DNA from: Leishmania martiniquensis
Taxonomy: Eukaryota; Euglenozoa; Kinetoplastea; Trypanosomatida; Trypanosomatidae
Assembly (NCBI RefSeq): GCF_017916325.1
Contig: NC_090151.1
Location: 5,001 to 69,000 of the forward strand
Length of the DNA stretch: 64,000 nucleotides
Direction of reading: 5' to 3'
In this document: piece after piece, positions 55,101 through 62,804 of the stretch
Layout of the letters: each line of letters opens with the position of its first letter
Position numbering within the stretch: the stretch's first letter is position 1
The notes under the pieces: model-generated
What the model was told of the DNA's origin: nothing
The model's input: the letters and a program-made list of their open reading frames with translations, nothing else
Database searches by the model: none
Made by a program: the position numbers and the translations under genes

Positions 55101-56443
55101 GGATGCGATGAGGCGGCGTCGCCAATGTCGATCTGAGCGGCACAGATCTCAACCTCTGCGCACCCGATGAAGTTAAAAAACTTCTGCATAAAGCTGGTGG
55201 TGAGGATGTTGTGCTCCTGCAGCATTCGCGCTGCGCGAAGCTCTGAAGACTCCTGAGCGGTCTTTCGCTCGTGCTCGTCGAGGTCGGCCTCCCCGTAAGA
55301 GAGCACGTACCTGCCTAGCGCCTGTAGCAGGCCCGAGATTCCTCTTCTCTTTCCGCCCTGCCCACCGCCGGACGCTGTCGATCCGCGGTCGCCTTTCGGC
55401 GCGGCGTGCGAGCTGCCTCCGCTGCTCGTCTTGCGATCCGCGTAGGTCGTGTTCTGCGAGGGTCGCTCACCGGTGTCGGCAGCGGCGGCAGCCCTTGCAA
55501 GGTCTCGGTACTTGCCCGTGGCGTTATAGAGGCAAAGGCGAACGCCGTTCAAGTGCAGCTGCAGCAAGCCGGCCCGACTGCGTATGTACACATTGTTAAA
55601 ATCCACCGTCTTCACCACCTCATCCCCGAGACCCTCAGTGTGCGTCTGCTCCCCGTTGAGGCTGCACTGATCTACATTGGAGGATACCCCTGGCAATGCG
55701 TTCAACTCCTTACATCGTGTGCGCTGCGGCCCCAGCTGCGTGGGGGAGACAATCCCGCCGCAACGCACATTGTGAGACTCAAATAAGTTCAACGAGGACA
55801 AGGCCTCAGCCGAGGCCGAGGGGCGCCGAAGGTTTGCTGCGGCGGAGGGGCGGCGAAGATTTGCTGCAGCGGAGGGGCGCCGCAGGTTTCCTGGAACACC
55901 GCCGAGGGGGTCAGACGCGGAGTCGACAGCAGCACTGTCCTCCCCAGGATCCGCAACCTCGTCTTCGTCCAGGCTGCTGCCGTTCGTGTTATGTTCGTCA
56001 AGCTGCACAGATACTTTTTTCTTCTCCTTGTCGAAAGCGACGATAGTGCCCTTAACGTAGCGCAGACGGTGCCGCACGCGACAGCGAGTGCCGATAAGGT
56101 TCTCACCCATCATATACTCATGCAGCCGACTCCACCTCGGGTGGCGAAACCAGAAGCCCCAGAAGGCAAAGGTAGCGTGTCCGTCAACGATTCGCAGCGA
56201 CATATTCTCTGTCTGCAGGCTGAACCTTCGGAACAGCACGCGGGCTTGCAGAGGTGCAACGTGAAGCCCAGAGAAGCACAGGCGAATGTTGCTTGGTAGC
56301 ACGAGTACGCGCAGCAGAAGCACCACGAAGAGGGCCAGCATCTTGTCGACGTACAGCATGAGGGAGAAGCAGCACAGGAAGAGGAACACAACTGAGAAGA
56401 GAAACTTAAGAAACAGATCAACGTCGAAGTCTTTCGGCGCCAT
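43133..56443 (-). CDS. BLTP1: Giant bridge-like lipid transfer protein, BLTP1/Csf1/Tweek family
   Basis: A single uninterrupted 4436-codon frame. Residues about 8-50 carry two hydrophobic segments that should anchor the protein in a membrane. Just after them comes the family signature: the block around NIRLCFSGLHVAPLQARVLF, then MSLRIVDGHATFAFWGFWF (fungal Csf1 and animal KIAA1109 have the equivalent I-R-I-x-D-G with aromatic run). LQLHLNGVRLCLYNAT follows. The last 300 residues resemble the FSA C-terminal region (RVLKALRSSKFSPQLRFGGD near 4330). Members form a long hydrophobic groove that carries phospholipids between the ER and other membranes. About residues 1250-2000 are a largely disordered insertion rich in Ser/Pro. 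Three tandem copies of a nine-residue RRPSAAANL-like unit lie near 188-213. The leader is only about 23 nt. Confidence 0.88.
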   Translation of the reverse strand: MAPKDFDVDLFLKFLFSVVFLFLCCFSLMLYVDKMLALFVVLLLRVLVLPSNIRLCFSGLHVAPLQARVLFRRFSLQTENMSLRIVDGHATFAFWGFWFRHPRWSRLHEYMMGENLIGTRCRVRHRLRYVKGTIVAFDKEKKKVSVQLDEHNTNGSSLDEDEVADPGEDSAAVDSASDPLGGVPGNLRRPSAAANLRRPSAAANLRRPSASAEALSSLNLFESHNVRCGGIVSPTQLGPQRTRCKELNALPGVSSNVDQCSLNGEQTHTEGLGDEVVKTVDFNNVYIRSRAGLLQLHLNGVRLCLYNATGKYRDLARAAAAADTGERPSQNTTYADRKTSSGGSSHAAPKGDRGSTASGGGQGGKRRGISGLLQALGRYVLSYGEADLDEHERKTAQESSELRAARMLQEHNILTTSFMQKFFNFIGCAEVEICAAQIDIGDAASSHPYFLHFTFQQGEGRVFLTKDSCPALDLYRSVVELTLREADIRMAQMDSKLHKTQVMRNATLLERARLLVSGVALPYERMPFEAAAPSELIAEYGILMDGKNKGTVHVVFYKDTPNVYAGEPVRRGTLPTTGVEVLIDAPVLRYGPWLEYCRTQLWQYFLPPNYLPLQALHFEVGKPRPNAGFELLVMFLRATTVEIPFKRRSIVPSPPFGIRDSRRKGMVVATIGEGAQYIQPAFFLLPGEEKQIFESLFIAKNVNVWANGVLDRETILCNAESLHFFLDRQDDRLWNGRKLWNILAKLSGVKLYWYMVYVDYFLDLLNDWQFSACMYHGVPLTTEMFNTVNRAVRNFVPNVKRFEVFVESMGTVYLNANTLNVVYADDPNDLSHNVMAILKLQSGCFNMVYPSDQYQLSFENELARPIEASVQELRAYLSLPLSHPLYHEVSSATPWACAEEFRLQGLFTMQVPNQSIPLPRNNLDTTTGRTRYHNFFDLDFEFLNLRGTLMGTHIKALTKCFQNMFLGSTLTIAPDELFWLLAKLQSHATTGKNRRREFKEFLERSQPARNDTEICITVRLVDVSAVVATSQVTSAPQVSLSTGLFTFTYVKQFAVADTAVSLSPLTVRFADHHGKFSRNAESYIVVGAITAGLVKHFGRMPLKPKVYESIDVYVGGVSLEVEAEQLAMLVEIAQTVARHFAAEDSMMEAEVAEALSTAELSAEKVVHGGPLRNTTGLLTKGMRRRNTAQNSVLTTYRFPAGAKKESAGAGRRFAGHSEDWEGVHGNDGENGAVEMQAWHSVQRTEKLAACHAYDWADVDGAVVADTHDRAHGEPTSPLTMSAIRGACAADAAVTSGVSTGDGGGRAPILHSYESDSGYSSLGKQRNDRKRRRRVFGGASAVTTEASDDDHSDQGWHPFASQVAPEVALEFAKFMEASNRADDDSRDYGLSFFLVNVGTVRGVVRIGEEGYASVELPLGVTAAQSTVNDGNSNKRTSLAVKDVGVQLLLSRTSEVAQTYLPSVRGDTSAGKYLEVLSLHTSVCARQYVAHPFDNSLAKHRQRQQQFVEENDYEHLIRFPFNKTSTQPPATPAHASEPTAAALARESSIEGATPTTVPRAPNFAASVTEPATLPRVSLQSPIAPPSTTHGLFSPSQQTSAPPSSPLTTREWLPPTLSLPSNRADVAEGATTPPLGRALSGGSPDPSLRSSPDSQDTVVHTQLTGEGNDASQLQGTFPSLSATLHLGEKDDPDTSHHFATCMSASSERCSSGVGSADIDSFFDTSSSDSLSRQRVINKAFASDGCITCGQQAKRAADTKSSGHHDIGVDQPSGTIARPDGNPGAAGGVRAARTGVRGDGAAHGTATLLSGRAAAHRFYRALDKAESDDNGTCALEYWPPRPPSSARKVRDCTRFHAQLPIVGFYLINNVEHRAPPFFSYARQRMLQREEDLFGWARCIADNRERSQSNSTSRHLHIAFLDPLTLLVTPESAVLTGDAVRLILHARRSLRGHRFEMPPDASALGSQRTAPSTAAETLLLRPRVKKSTARTQQRRWLWESIIVSIAAPTIEAKLLTRLPVPAENLPSQSSEADGVYTSTVMVRNLRMVLAHNRPPTGEELAAEAAHRMSASVKLDTIAAITQIESEPLKREGNLVVEVPGLWYNSEKDTIAVCLLTQVAAKAKRDLWRGADGCASNIEASDVAVHVTRDFSEYVHGAMCLLQDVATDVQRRVHAIGDFSFAGSPSVAASQLDSPAFPREHTLPPVSIGSDTNSRAAASPLREVLYLRKGRVVQGKGFLGHFAVTLIDTVRVGQRIVVRQTKLNRLEIHRPFVNFVVVIPNLSRDRNVHVQGIGEIDEVHASVFPSLLHVLHPPGLRRRQDAVASTGGSPDSLDSSAPFLQPSGTASAGTMVFTQFSGGASGHIDAVEPESRSLSFICDGTFTVHQLDLRAQQFDTNYLQLVGKDLTGCAESRAEGVASRECVQTEALTETISERLKERLRYKANRARERAKRSRYPAPPETTEQLLLRSTASFFAHEVRVHYVADCLMETISHDPNMLVRGASANQRLQTSKVFSAAVTDVALVAQFSQQVNLKGEQVNLHMTVHGSVFDLPHCVRAAETLHPQVHALISSWRQALRTASRTMRPRPAADKCGGSPSLRGGSSSNLALQQSRAVTFQVQAMGITGFVGLPQGIVQKFLLPQVSLFTKMSSNGRADLKLHFHPFTITAHNTPRENYCVVLPHVYVLYAHDPIKMLCNVTLGAIAITITPLFINHSLLTYEKVINDIVGVLATPKVDDDDAERPAAAAPFPANTVDATLRRDRTSSISSLPGRPCIPGGGGSGRGSGRGPKFPAHATPSSETATAGKGGHLDRQRRGAQLAGAAGEDLGSTAAADTATSTAPLSARRKRRQSFLFLLQGVRLSYLTSLTTLRFTIRSLNATAETTEGRTRHTLHWVVHASNAQAALVDRDDHDQMVATYNSLSRHSRLASRERQGAGCAYSSSRASSSKRAADVANIMKTAHPLSGFLWGSIALSFTLSSGKVDENRARAALQESTSLGSYSEELQKALLDALTTSTSQWELTVFEPLVVVRFGLDALMQQCVRETEEDIRLMKAATYEADLSASVGLRQHKRFQRLQKEKKRIDSFIQRAERERHQKLRTMTERVVDDVAKLRSMLLRDTDKGDVLLDFFKIRHSHKVVTSVRNFMVVLPFGDAAYRSILEELPGTFACGQTDRHIHTASCLSRRKFIPSLAFKTRMNDISFICNLEVVKHIVPVLVADQRRFVRDDSMQASAGTADQDYTTSVFFYGRLLALNSHFYFTDGSPLGKSTTLRGLLRDTPILGGQGELTSYAADEHRRSLNSISVISVEAPLRIEKRNRTMRVGVVVDVSEPKARVSSRILSIVRELSQEQTTVSLQARLQTHGCHHLPSPPPLLSRRVDKNADIMDRRRGSDPHGVHGSAGAAAAQAERKAPLSLHLDITGRLEASDLSVFSYVNPDEWGTQSCPTPSGVAGCSAAGRAYAGSRSLRTISVPVTRRRVSFETPSSQNNRIAAMRDARGAHSTTGNSASVKMSSQNSAQEQGSGGINFNSDARFLIMSIPLPGVTLRAVMQLGKRGVSDDVTVARVEVRAGTIELSPRITALAQEVERCANSDEQYRLERNKKIMAFVQSMEAELPQLRVPLHCPLVEVLVPMPRAYESVLARARMNHVRLRHIDATVLQQTALDSSSGSKEARNLLEDPAAAVEVRKSRGIMAVHVSISDLRLIFNSEPVASTHFMLYLDQGGTINFVFKRFERSEGDDRFLSKFPDASVVMAMRRLRAECQTKLEVKSMEVTLPEAELTISRRSGHIGVVDTVTLYLPFNAEGSEPNLTVRLQHISQLFLVVNLWSITTSETLKTARRLLRRGAAGREIAKQVAGTQLGRRATMTKTLLQGQRRMPIDSRILFYLGLSRAVCFFDLGAGSTHRFTIGACNVVTEVAKHASGCSASLLLGRISNTSIRSEGVLSGGVMIGDVMAKAFLIQNADGAEVFVRSPDQRTFREALLMQQVHVNFKERQLKDIFECKVGCLRGNSMDGIGEEEYTTIDMDVLLHRGTLGVTPSTVPAFLGFVRNISAVVAEQRRIAETRMTEKTAPALTAQAPVSNIRTVVKGPQRPSRTMEDRSTESQSGSLSEASVATQKARARIPFMGNTLLRVPCGQVRVGLEETTVLLGAIASGEAAVGCVVLSFPKARLSFAECPCDDYSAAKKVLVIESHNVEVYRPGTPRVVVMGFQGVNHFEFYTRQVLGSAEVGFSLTLRQTHPWTGNPRFRDFEEMITLIKSFTDKKNADVFQHFGRVDIAGFKDDTPSHMARRDSGNSLVDTAAGIAVSGTGDGGLPYATPGSTMGPAAVAATVDPRVLKALRSSKFSPQLRFGGDVSVNTEVILNWLGVTEKMLPHVVHTALCDKLEKLLRSLSDVASERVTQRSPIKMTMAAATTTSEDVRPSARGSPLPQPPSAPEARRLDF
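55820..55894 (-). repeat. Three 27-bp tandem repeats in the BLTP1-type gene
   Basis: Units start at 55820, 55847 and 55874; the first two are full, with four base differences, and the last is partial or diverged. They encode repeats of an L-R-R-P-S-A-A-A-N type motif. Frame is preserved, so copy number can change without breaking the gene. Confidence 0.85.
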
Positions 56444-56466
56444 GGCAGAGCTTCGGGGGTGCGCGC

Positions 56467-56496
56467 CTCCGCAAGAGACAGAGAGAGAAAGAGGGG
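56467..56496 (-). promoter_or_regulatory. Trans-splice acceptor of the BLTP1-type gene
   Basis: A sense-strand AG at 56467-56468 follows a TC-rich tract (plus-strand GA-rich 56471-56496). It places the mRNA start about 23 nt before the ATG at 56443. Confidence 0.6.
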
Positions 56497-59123
56497 CGTG
56501 GGTGAGCTACGGCAACACGCGGAAGTGCGTCGCACACACAGACACACACACAGGAGGTCTGCCGCAAAAGAACTCTATCAGAATCCTCTGCGTGGGATTT
56601 CCCGGTCCACTAAGAGCGCTACGAGCGACAAGGGTGTGAAGGAAAAAAAATTGGGTAGTAAAGAAGCAGAGAGGGAGAGTCAACGCCAGCAGACACGACC
56701 AAACGCAGCGCTGCACAACGAGCAGTGCACCGCGGTTCGGCACACAAAATCGTGCGCAAAACAGAAACGAAAGAGCAGCAGAAATATAAATAATAGGGGA
56801 GTGCGCAGAAAGGAAATTACACGCACACACGCACGCAACTGCACCGAGTGGAAGGGAAGGGAGGAGAGAGGACGAGAGGGAGAGAGAGAGAAGGGGGATG
56901 ACAGTGGCGAACGGCGGCAGCGACAGATCGCGAATCAGCAAAAACGGGGCGCCGTTCGCCGAGGGGGAGAGCGCGCAAGAGCAGTAACAGAGACGGGGTC
57001 AGCCGTTGAGTCGGTCAGCCAGTAAGCGTTATGTATGTGTGTGTGTGTGTCGTGCGGTGTGTCTATACTTTAGCGTCAAGGAACACAAGATCGGCGCCAC
57101 TGCGAACGCGTGGGGAAAGCGCCAAGGCAGAAATGAAACGCAGCGGCCCCCTCCCACCACCAAAGAGAACGCCAAAAAAGAGTTGAGTCGGGTGCAGAGA
57201 TGCACCCACGACGCAAACGCGGTGGAATTGCGGAGGCGTACAGTATCTGCGAGCCTCGAGCGAAGAGGCTCGCGTTCCTCCCTCACGTGCAGACGTTCGG
57301 CCCGTCACCCGTTTTGTGTTCCTCCCTCGTGACTTCTTCGCCTTCCGCTGTGCGCGCCTCGGCACGTTTGGTTTGCCCAGCTCCTGTGCACGCTGATTTT
57401 CTGTCCGCGCAGAGAGAAAAGGGCGCGTGATGTGTATACGGTTGGCGTCTTCTCTCTGTCCGCCTGAGCCGCTGCCCCTCCCCCCGACTCTTCCGAGTGT
57501 GGTCCAGGAGGGGAAAGAGAGGTTGAAGAGGGGGCCGGGAACCACTATGAGCAAGCGGGGGAGAGGAGAGGCTCCGCGGCAACTAGGGCGTCAGCAGTGT
57601 GTGTGTGCGGTATAGAGTGTTGCGTAGAGAAAGAGCACAGAGAGACGCAGAAGCCGTTGAAGAGAGAGGGAGGACGAGAGACAAAGTTGGGGAACGACAA
57701 ACTTCTCACGGCAACTGGAACGGGGCCGCGACGCGGAGGGGGGAGAGACTTCAGCGGTGCAAGTATAGACTGTGATAAGGTAGAGTTGGTTCGCAGGATG
57801 TGCTAGAGGTAAGCGTCGTTGTGCTCAAGACTACGTATACAGGCCTGCGCATGTCTAAGCAATGCCCCCATATACTAATCTGGAACGGGAGGTGGCGGCT
57901 TAGTTGGCAGAACGGAAGAGTTGCCGCGGTAGCGTCCGCCACGTTCGGCCGAGCGTGATCCACAGCAGTTGTCGAAGGGGAGCGACAAAAGATAGAGACG
58001 GAGAGGTAGAGCACCCCAAAAACAAGAGAAGGTAAGGATATGGTCGGCAGGAAGTGCGAGGGAAGCAGAGAGGGCACACACGTGAGGGAGGGAGAGAAAG
58101 GGAGAGTAAGGGAGGGAGGGAAGGAGGGGGGGGCTGGCAACAACGAATCGAGGAAGCGGCCAAAAGAGCGTAGAAAGGCGCAGGAACTCACCCCAAGCGG
58201 CACTGCAGACGGAAAGCCCCGTCAGAAAATAAAATCAATCAAGTATGCGATTCGAGGTGGCGCCAACAGCACCGGGCATACCGCCTTCGCCCCGCCTCTC
58301 TTCTCCGACAACTGAGAGCAGCAACACTAATGAATCGAACTGTTGATGCGCACTGCTAATAGGACAGAGTAAACCTACGGTGGCAGAATGGGGGCAGCAC
58401 TCGTGAGCGATGGGCACCGTCCCGCCACTACGTACATAAGACAGAGAACGTTGTTGCAGTGCCAGAGACAGCAGTTAGGAAAAGGGAGGGAGACAGGCAG
58501 GAGAGATGGACAAGAAGGGGGGCTTCCACGAGGCAGCATCCACGCAAAAGATCGCCGCCACCCTGAGAGTACGCACGTGCTAAGGATAGTAAGTGCATGC
58601 GCGGAGAGGGGAAGAAGCGTACGGCAGGGGGGACGAGAGGACTGCACGGCGATCTCATGCGTGAGAAATACCGTTTCCAACTGGTGCTTTTTTTCAGAGA
58701 GCGCTTTTTTTTTCACGCTGCTGTATCCATGACACACGCGCACACACACACTTACACCAAACTGTCTACGAAGGCACGCAAGCGCGTGCACCTGCACAAA
58801 GCGAGAGAGAGAGAGAGAGCAGACGCGACAAGGAGAGCGGTTGCGCTATACCGCAAGTCGTGCATGTGGATGACCACAACAGCTCGTGAGGGGCCACCTG
58901 TGTCTCCCTCGTGTTCCGTTGTCGGCGTGGGCACGGCGGCAGCAGCGGCGGCCCTCAGCTTCTGCCCCACGAATGGCGACGGGGCCGGGGCCATCGCCAT
59001 CCCATTGCCGCCTCCCTTCCGAAATAGAGCGCCAGACACCGCAGCCGCCCCCCTCCGCCGCGCTATCGAAGCGATGAGCCGATGTCGAAAGCGGCGCTCT
59101 TAGCCCACACTCACCTCTGCCAT
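56497..59123. other. 2.6-kb low-complexity spacer upstream of the BLTP1-type gene
   Basis: Strongly purine-rich on the plus strand, so pyrimidine-rich on the transcribed sense strand, over long stretches (for example 56864-56896, 57655-57690, 58078-58133 and 58474-58518). A (TG)8 run at 57035-57050 and a (GA)8 run at 58803-58818 are present. Frames of up to 163 codons occur on both strands but lack protein-like composition. It should hold the 3' UTR of the gene at 59.1 kb. No gene or RNA is recognised. Confidence 0.55.
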
Positions 59124-59909
59124 TCATTGAGAACTTCTTGAAAGGCGATTTCTCCGGGCCGCTGTGTCCCTGCCGCTGTCACCATCGTCTTCCTCCTCCT
59201 CGCTGGGTGAATCGTTCAAAGAAAAGCGCGAGCGCTTCGAGCCGAACACAGCAGTCTTTGCCTGCGCAAGCGCCCGCGCCTCGCGGTCCTTCTCCAAGTC
59301 GGCGTACTGCTGAGCGACAGACTTCGCCGAGACGCCGCTGCCCATCACATTGCCCGCATTTCTGCCTCGGTTAACGTTGGGAATTGCGCGACTGCGGTGT
59401 AGCTGTGCGTAGGTCTCCCGCTCCGAGGCAGTGAAGGCGCCGCCCTTCTTCTGGACGCTGCTGAAGAAGAGAATACTTCCGCCCTCTGTAGGGGAGCTGC
59501 CTGAGCGAACGACGGTGGCGCCGTGTTGGGCGGGTTGCGACTGAACTGCGTCGTGTGGGGTGACGTAAGATGCTGTCTTGGTGCGAGGCGCCTCTTCTAT
59601 CAAACATGCCAGCCCTCTGCTCGCTGTAGCGGTGTTGAGGGGGCGGCGATTCCCACCACCTGTGTGCGGTGGCGCGAGGACGCGTGGCTCGCCGCGAATG
59701 CGCGGGGCTTGCCCTCGCCCACCCCCTTCCGTCACACCCCCTTGGCGCGGATAAGGCGCGCTCAACGCAGCAGTGCCTCTTGTGTGGCTGGTGTAGCGAT
59801 GCGTCCGCTGCTGCTGTTGGCCCTGCGAGGAAGACGAGGAAATGCTTCCTTGCCCACTTGGCGCCGAATAGCCGTTGCAGTTGGCCGCACCTCTGTGCCT
59901 CCCGGACAT
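59124..59909 (-). CDS. Disordered protein of unknown function
   Basis: A 261-residue, mostly disordered protein, rich in Gly, Ser, Gln, Arg and Pro. Near the N-terminus is a Ser/Gln run (SSSSSQGQQQQ). A more conserved-looking C-terminal third contains the helix SVAQQYADLEKDREARALAQ, then KRSRFSLNDSPSEEEEDDGD, an SP site followed by an acidic patch that could be a casein-kinase target, then an Arg/Ser-rich tail. This composition is often seen in nuclear RNA-related proteins; no specific function can be named. The ATG at 59909 is the first after the candidate acceptor at 60013-60014; the in-frame TTG at 60008 is not a likely start. Confidence 0.62.
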   Translation of the reverse strand: MSGRHRGAANCNGYSAPSGQGSISSSSSQGQQQQRTHRYTSHTRGTAALSAPYPRQGGVTEGGGRGQAPRIRGEPRVLAPPHTGGGNRRPLNTATASRGLACLIEEAPRTKTASYVTPHDAVQSQPAQHGATVVRSGSSPTEGGSILFFSSVQKKGGAFTASERETYAQLHRSRAIPNVNRGRNAGNVMGSGVSAKSVAQQYADLEKDREARALAQAKTAVFGSKRSRFSLNDSPSEEEEDDGDSGRDTAARRNRLSRSSQ

Positions 59910-60012
59910 ATCTGTGGGCCCTTTGCCGGTCGGCCCCTCTCTTTCTCTCTCTCGTGTGTGTGTGTGTGCCGTCACTGCTCCTGCGTGTGCACGGCTGTGT
60001 ATGCGCAAGTCA

Positions 60013-60062
60013 CTAAGACGGCAAGGCAGCGGAAGCGGAGTAGAGCGAACAGTTGGAGGGTG
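60013..60062 (-). promoter_or_regulatory. Probable trans-splice acceptor of the disordered-protein gene
   Basis: A sense AG at 60013-60014 follows a pyrimidine-rich tract (plus-strand purines at 60015-60062). The 103-nt leader would include CA and GA repeats (59940-59968 on the plus strand) and no ATG before 59909. Confidence 0.5.
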
Positions 60063-60214
60063 CCATCAGCACCGTGGGCTGAACTCAAAGCAGGGACGCT
60101 TGAAGAAGAACAGGTGCGCCACGTGCGCGCGCATTCGACCGTGCCGATATGAGATAGGCGCTTGATGAAGTACACCGCTGTCTGTCACCGGCCCATCTGC
60201 CTCCCCCGACACAA

Positions 60215-60365
60215 CACAGCGCACGTGTTAAGCGCCACGCTGTCGTGTGGACACCCCGTACAGCTATGCCGCAAATCTAGAATCTCAGCGCCGCCCCCTC
60301 CCCCACTTCCAGATAGAGTGAGGCGCTGGGGTCTCTGATGACTCGCGCCCCACGGTGCCTCTTCC
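60215..60365. mobile_element. Diverged repeat relic, copy D
   Basis: 60215-60277 match copy A 15869-15931 with four mismatches in 63 bp. Immediately after, where copies A and B continue with about 490 bp of GC-rich sequence, the relic jumps to sequence resembling the right end of copy B (60284-60320) and then of copy A (60331-60365). The interior block is absent. It lies in the expected 3' UTR of LAS1. Confidence 0.65.
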
Positions 60366-62804
60366 CTTCCTGGGAGCAGCCAACAGTAGTGAAGTCAGCG
60401 GGTGGCGCGACACGCATGCGCGCCAAATCAGATGAGCAGCGGTGCAGATCGCTCTCTTTGGGGAGTGCTGGTCGGCTGCGCCACATAATGTCGGGGGGAT
60501 GGAGGGGGGCCTCCGCGGGTGATGCCTTGGGGCCTGCCGTTGCCTCCTTCGGCCCCACTCGCTGTCCACCACCACCACCCCATCGACGCAGCGTCACGAT
60601 GGGCAAAAGCAGAGAGACGAGCGCCAACACGCGCCGATTGCATCCTTCCGCCGATGGGCGCCCTTTTTTGTTCTTTGGGAAGCGCATGCCCCTTTGCAGC
60701 CGAGAGAAGACCGGCAGCATCTCTGTGTCAGAGCCCTCGCACCCTGCACTGCCGCTTGCTTGGCGAGACAGAGTATCGCCACCTGGTGTGTCCTCGACCC
60801 GGAGAAGGCCCTCTCCCCTCACGTGGCTCACCACAAGTTCTCATGTGACATCATCTGCAGCGGGCGTCCCGTAGCGAGCAGATGCATGACTCCGTCCCAC
60901 ACCGACTGCTGTGCCGCACGCCGCCATCGAGTTGAGCCTCTGCGCTGTCATGAACATCATCGCCGATGATGACCCAAGAGCTGGCCAATGTGCAACCGAC
61001 CTCAGAGACATAGAGGTGAAACACTCAATAGAAAACGATGTGTCGCCGGTGACAGGGAGAGAGGGGGGAGGGGCTGCCAGTCATGGCAGAGGTCCCCATG
61101 GCGCCCTAAAGGCATGCAAGCTCCGCTCCAATGTGTGAGGCGTTACCCCCACGCAGCAGCCGCAGAAAGGGATAAGTTTCTCTTCCGTCTCCGCCGAAGG
61201 CGCAGGTGTCCGAGTCCCCAGGGAAGACTCCAAGCTGTGCCAGCCCTGCTGCTTGCGCCGCCAGCGCGGCTTGGCTGCGAGAGCTCTGTCCCCCCTCCCC
61301 ACCCAGCGTCCCAATGGATCGTCACTCCCTTCTATGGATTGGCTGGCACCGCGCTGGCCTTGAGAGGGTGAGGGGCATGAGGTCAGGCACCTCTCTCGTG
61401 AGGCTGCTGCCGCTCCCAAAAGTGCAAGAACGGTGCGACAAGCCCTTTCTGTGACGCCATCTGTCCCCGCGTGTCCCCCACTTTCTTCCTGCTCGGCCGC
61501 CACCGTTTTTCCCCGGGCGCTAAGGCACCTGGAAAGAGCCGGGGCGAGTGGAAGAGAGTCACAGCTGCAAGAGAGCCAGACAGCCATTCAACGCTGTGGC
61601 TTCCCGTGACCGCTGCAGAGGCAAGCATGAACACCGCAAGGGATGCGATCGCGTCAGCTACCTCCGCGGCAGTGCACTTACCCTGGTCAAGCCGCAGCGT
61701 CTCATAGCTTCAGACGCGCAAGGCGCGAGGCGCGCATTCTTTCCCTCACTTCGGATGCGCCGCGAGACTGCTGAAGAAGCGCCGATTGCCGTCAGCATCC
61801 ACGTCGACGATGGAGAGTGTACAAGAGTCACCGAGGCTGACAAATCCAACGTCTTCGAGATAACCTGCCACGCAGCTAAGCGGGCTCGGGGTCTAAGTGG
61901 CCGGTGGCTGCGAGCAGCTGAAAAAAAAAATGGCGGCAGCACGACAGCAGCTGCCACATGGGGACTAGCACGGTCGATCCGTAGCTGCGCATGCGTTTTG
62001 AGGATGGACGCGGCTGTTAGTGCGCGCAGGGTTGCCGTGTCGGTGCATGCGTGTACCCATCCGGCAACGGCATCATTAGGACATGGAGAGAGTGAGCAGG
62101 GGCGGAAGTGCCGGATGGGAGGAAAAAAAAAACTGGGGGGTCGTGAAGCAGGTGTGCGCCAGAGATGAAAAAGGCATTCATCTCTGGCACCAAGTGCGAA
62201 GCCGCTATCGATGTACTCCGAGCTGGTCGACAGGCGGCAGTGCCAACGGCGCCGTTGACGCCTTCTCATCTGTGTGCGTGGACGCGTCCCAACGGTGGAG
62301 CGGGAGGCGTGTGGGGCCCAGAGGGCAGCAGCGAGAGGCGGTTATAGGAGCGAAAGGTCCGGTAGATTCAGTCCCATCAACGGGCACGCGCATTCCTACT
62401 CCGGCTCGAGCTCATGTCTCCCTCTCCTCCCCGCTCCGCGTGCCGCCGCTCAGAGGTGGTGTCCACGAAATCTCGAAAAAACAGCGCCTTTACGCTCCCA
62501 TTGCCCGATGAACAGAGAGCAAGATAGGCAGATGACTCGGGGGAGGGAGTGTTACCAACGGCCTGCATTCAGCCAGCTCACCACGAACGTGATGCCGCAC
62601 CGGTCGGCCCGCTTTTTTTTCATCACGCATGCGCGAAGAGCGTGGCGGGGAAGGAGATGGATGGAGAGCAGCAGAAGCTTCTCGGTCCCACAAACGGCCC
62701 CAGCGTTCAACGGAGAGACCACCACCACGACCACCAGCACAACTAGTGCATGGCTTGCCTCCAGAAGCAGGCCAGGCTCTCCTCTTTTGCGCAACCCTTA
62801 ATCG
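60366..62804. other. 2.4-kb 3' flank of LAS1, probably including older repeat debris
   Basis: GC-rich and similar in texture to the SIDER-like copies (for example G-rich 61062-61076), but I cannot align it to them. There is an A-run at 61920-61929, a G-run at 62134-62139 and a perfect 12-bp hairpin at 62158-62188. A plus-strand frame at 61548-62168 has some coding-like texture but no recognisable domain. Confidence 0.5.
62158..62188. repeat. Perfect 12-bp hairpin in the LAS1 3' flank
   Basis: The arms 62158-62169 and 62177-62188 are exact reverse complements with a 7-nt loop. Confidence 0.95.

Noticed and set aside
43133..56443. VPS13 or dynein-heavy-chain identity for the giant gene
   Set aside because: There are no P-loops as in dynein and no chorein start or VAB repeats as in VPS13. 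The N-terminal anchor and following signature fit BLTP1/Csf1.
61548..62168. Plus-strand frame with partly coding-like texture, opposite to all genes
   Set aside because: A gene against the direction of the transcription unit would need its own switch regions, and the product matches no known family. It is more likely old repeat debris.
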